Source: Bacteroidaceae bacterium (lineage in GTDB: Bacteria; Bacteroidota; Bacteroidia; Bacteroidales; Bacteroidaceae). From it: a DNA stretch of 64,000 nucleotides. The translations under genes were made by a program, and so were the position numbers. The stretch is from positions 166,392-230,391 of the forward strand of contig JAGBTN010000007.1 of the NCBI GenBank assembly GCA_017631315.1, read 5' to 3'. This document shows positions 62,770-64,000 of this stretch, one piece after another; position 1 is the stretch's first letter; every line of letters starts with the position of its first letter. Below the pieces are notes generated by a model, which saw nothing but the letters and a program-made list of their open reading frames with translations, was not told where the DNA came from and did no database searches.

Positions 62770-63342
62770 CTATAGTACAATGAACTTCACTCCCCCTTCA
62801 CGTCCACATACATAGCTTACAGGTTCTCCTCCCTCATGTTTCAGCTGAGCCAAATACATAGGTTCGCCCTCTACCACAAGCCCACAACGGAAAGTATCGC
62901 CCGCGTTCAGTTTGCTGTTCACCGACTCTAAAACGGAAAACACCTCATAGCCCTCGTGCCTTATGGTAACCACACGGTCGGGGTGCCACATCAGGCGAAC
63001 AATGGCACCCCTTGCCAATGAATTTGTTATCAAAGACTTGTTTTTCAGGAAGTCGCTCTCCACTTTTCCCGTAGCGCTCGACTCCTTGTAATACGTCATC
63101 CAATCCGTGTAGCCCACCATCCGGGCCAAAAGATTCAGCGTGCCCAGGCGCGGTTGTCATTCATTCTTCTTGCCAAGGTAACCCCAGAATCGTTTCAAGG
63201 TCATGGCACTGATGTTCTCCTTTGTTGTAGTAAATACACAACTGGACAAATAGTCGAAATCGCATGGCGTAAGCATTGGCCGCCCAACTGCCTTCTCCAC
63301 CGATTTCTGCAATCTTATGTATATTTCCTGAACGGATACCAT
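62770..63342 (-). pseudogene. Gene interrupted by an in-frame TGA, next to the receptor-like kinase
   Basis: Two ORFs lie in the same frame: 63342-63157 (starts MVSVQEIYIRLQKSVEKAVG, ends GKKNE) and 63129-62770 (TDWMTYYKESSATGKVESDF onward). Between them only a TGA at 63159-63157 and nine further sense codons occur, reading QPRLGTLNLL. The joined product would be about 190 residues, with a helical N-terminal region (MTLKRFWGYLGKKN) and a C-terminal beta domain (GYEVFSVLESVNSKLNAGD). No known family recognised. It could be a recent nonsense mutation, a sequencing error, read-through or re-initiation. Confidence 0.7.
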
Positions 63343-63365
63343 TCTATTTGTTTATTTCCTTTCTG

Positions 63366-63373
63366 CAAAAATA
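63366..63373 (-). promoter_or_regulatory. Bacteroidetes -7 element, broken gene and kinase
   Basis: TATTTTTG on the minus strand, 23 bases before the ATG at 63342. Confidence 0.6.
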
Positions 63374-63471
63374 TGCAACTTTTTTAACATCCCTCTCATT
63401 TATTCTCGTTAAAAACATTCTGCACAACAAAATGTACCAAAGTGTACCAAGAATTCGTGGAATAATTGCCG

Positions 63472-63479
63472 TATTTTTG
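63472..63479 (+). promoter_or_regulatory. Bacteroidetes -7 element, coiled-coil lipoprotein
   Basis: TATTTTTG, 28 bases before the ATG at 63508. Confidence 0.6.
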
Positions 63480-63507
63480 CAAAAATCTATATTATACATT
63501 TTACACT

Positions 63508-64000
63508 ATGAAGAAACTGATTTATATTTTGTGTGCATCGTTTATGATGCTATTCTCTTCATGCTGCTATGAAGATGAGATCAATGACATTTATGACCAT
63601 TTAGAACAATTGGAAGGTTCAAAAATCCCCATGCTTGAACAACAGATTGGTGGCATCAATGCATCATTGACTGAACTTAATGCCGTGCACGAAGCACTGA
63701 GACAACTCATCAGCGAACTCTCAAACAAACAGGAAGAACTGCAAAACCAGATTGACAACAATGCGGCGGCTGATGCAGCTGAAAAAGCAAAATTGGAAAA
63801 GGAACTGAAAGACCTGAAGGCGCTCATCGCGTCACTGCAAAGCAAGGATGAAGAACTCACACAACAGATTGAAGAGCTACAAAATTACGTGAACAACGAA
63901 ATATCAGGACTGCATAATTGGGCAGAAGGAACATTTGCAACTTTGGAACAATATGCGCAGATGCAGACGGAACTCGCAGCAATCAAGGCTTTGATTGATA
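63508..64000 (+). CDS. Coiled-coil lipoprotein, N-terminal part (3' end outside window)
   Basis: The ATG at 63508 opens a frame that runs off the window; 164 residues are visible. The signal peptide ends in a lipobox, FMMLFSSCCYED. What follows is a long heptad-rich coiled coil (LEQQIGGINASLTELN, SELSNKQEELQNQIDNN, LEKELKDLKALIASLQ). This is the N-terminal pattern of many Bacteroidales surface proteins in which a coiled-coil stalk lifts a carbohydrate-active or binding domain away from the membrane. What the stalk carries cannot be seen. Confidence 0.85.
   Translation, partial: MKKLIYILCASFMMLFSSCCYEDEINDIYDHLEQLEGSKIPMLEQQIGGINASLTELNAVHEALRQLISELSNKQEELQNQIDNNAAADAAEKAKLEKELKDLKALIASLQSKDEELTQQIEELQNYVNNEISGLHNWAEGTFATLEQYAQMQTELAAIKALID

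Overview
The window looks like a chromosomal segment of a Bacteroidales bacterium, most likely Prevotella or a close relative. The support is: promoters of the Bacteroidetes type (TTG or TTTG, about 20 bp, then TAnnTTTG), BspA-type leucine-rich repeat proteins with short C-terminal sorting tails, a type III glutamine synthetase, a FimB/Mfa2-type fimbrial lipoprotein, a TonB-dependent receptor and the class 1B pyrK/pyrD pair. I saw no rRNA, tRNA, CRISPR array or insertion sequence. The genus is an inference.

Layout. 1-7.5 kb: the end of rho, a BspA-like surface protein behind a strongly folded leader, folD, ffh, a small hydrolase and a winged-helix protein. 7.6-16 kb: a lipoprotein, an unusual winged-helix/kinase-like regulator and a TonB receptor, then envelope genes (Mfa2-like lipoprotein, polysaccharide export protein, small membrane proteins, a barrel protein). 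16.2-19.6 kb: a minus-strand unit pyrK-pyrD-trmD-zeta-like kinase-small ORF. 20-30 kb: mostly housekeeping genes (XRE regulator, holA, amn, a zinc-ribbon coiled-coil protein, a Nif3-like protein, the agmatine-to-putrescine pair aguA/aguB, glnN). 29.9-33 kb: an AT-rich restriction-modification island with structured RNA between all its parts. 33.5-41 kb: a secreted nucleoside hydrolase, trmO, a MATE exporter and the glycogen genes glgP and glgA. 41-45.5 kb: a periplasmic cluster joining a tetraheme cytochrome/SUMF1 fusion to a Tat-exported Gfo/Idh/MocA oxidoreductase and a TIM-barrel protein. 45.8-60.9 kb: a cohesin-like/dockerin pair, DnaJ-like and RecB-like genes, a 1254-residue SGNH esterase, a 2140-residue GH18/alpha-2-macroglobulin fusion and pepD. 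61-64 kb: a receptor-like Ser/Thr kinase with an LRR ectodomain, a gene broken by an in-frame stop, and the start of a coiled-coil lipoprotein.

The most novel signal is a family of intergenic arrays at ten places. They are built from degenerate 22-bp units placed end to end; many units carry a short palindrome whose sequence changes from unit to unit while the 22-bp period holds. Two copies (33.3 and 47.4 kb) share the order of their units and an identical 30-bp flank, in opposite orientation. Other leads are an apparent antiterminator/terminator switch in the leader of the restriction-modification operon, an 11-bp-period direct repeat in front of the TonB receptor just after its likely regulator, and the cytochrome/oxidoreductase cluster. 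All functional statements come from reading the sequence; no database search was run.
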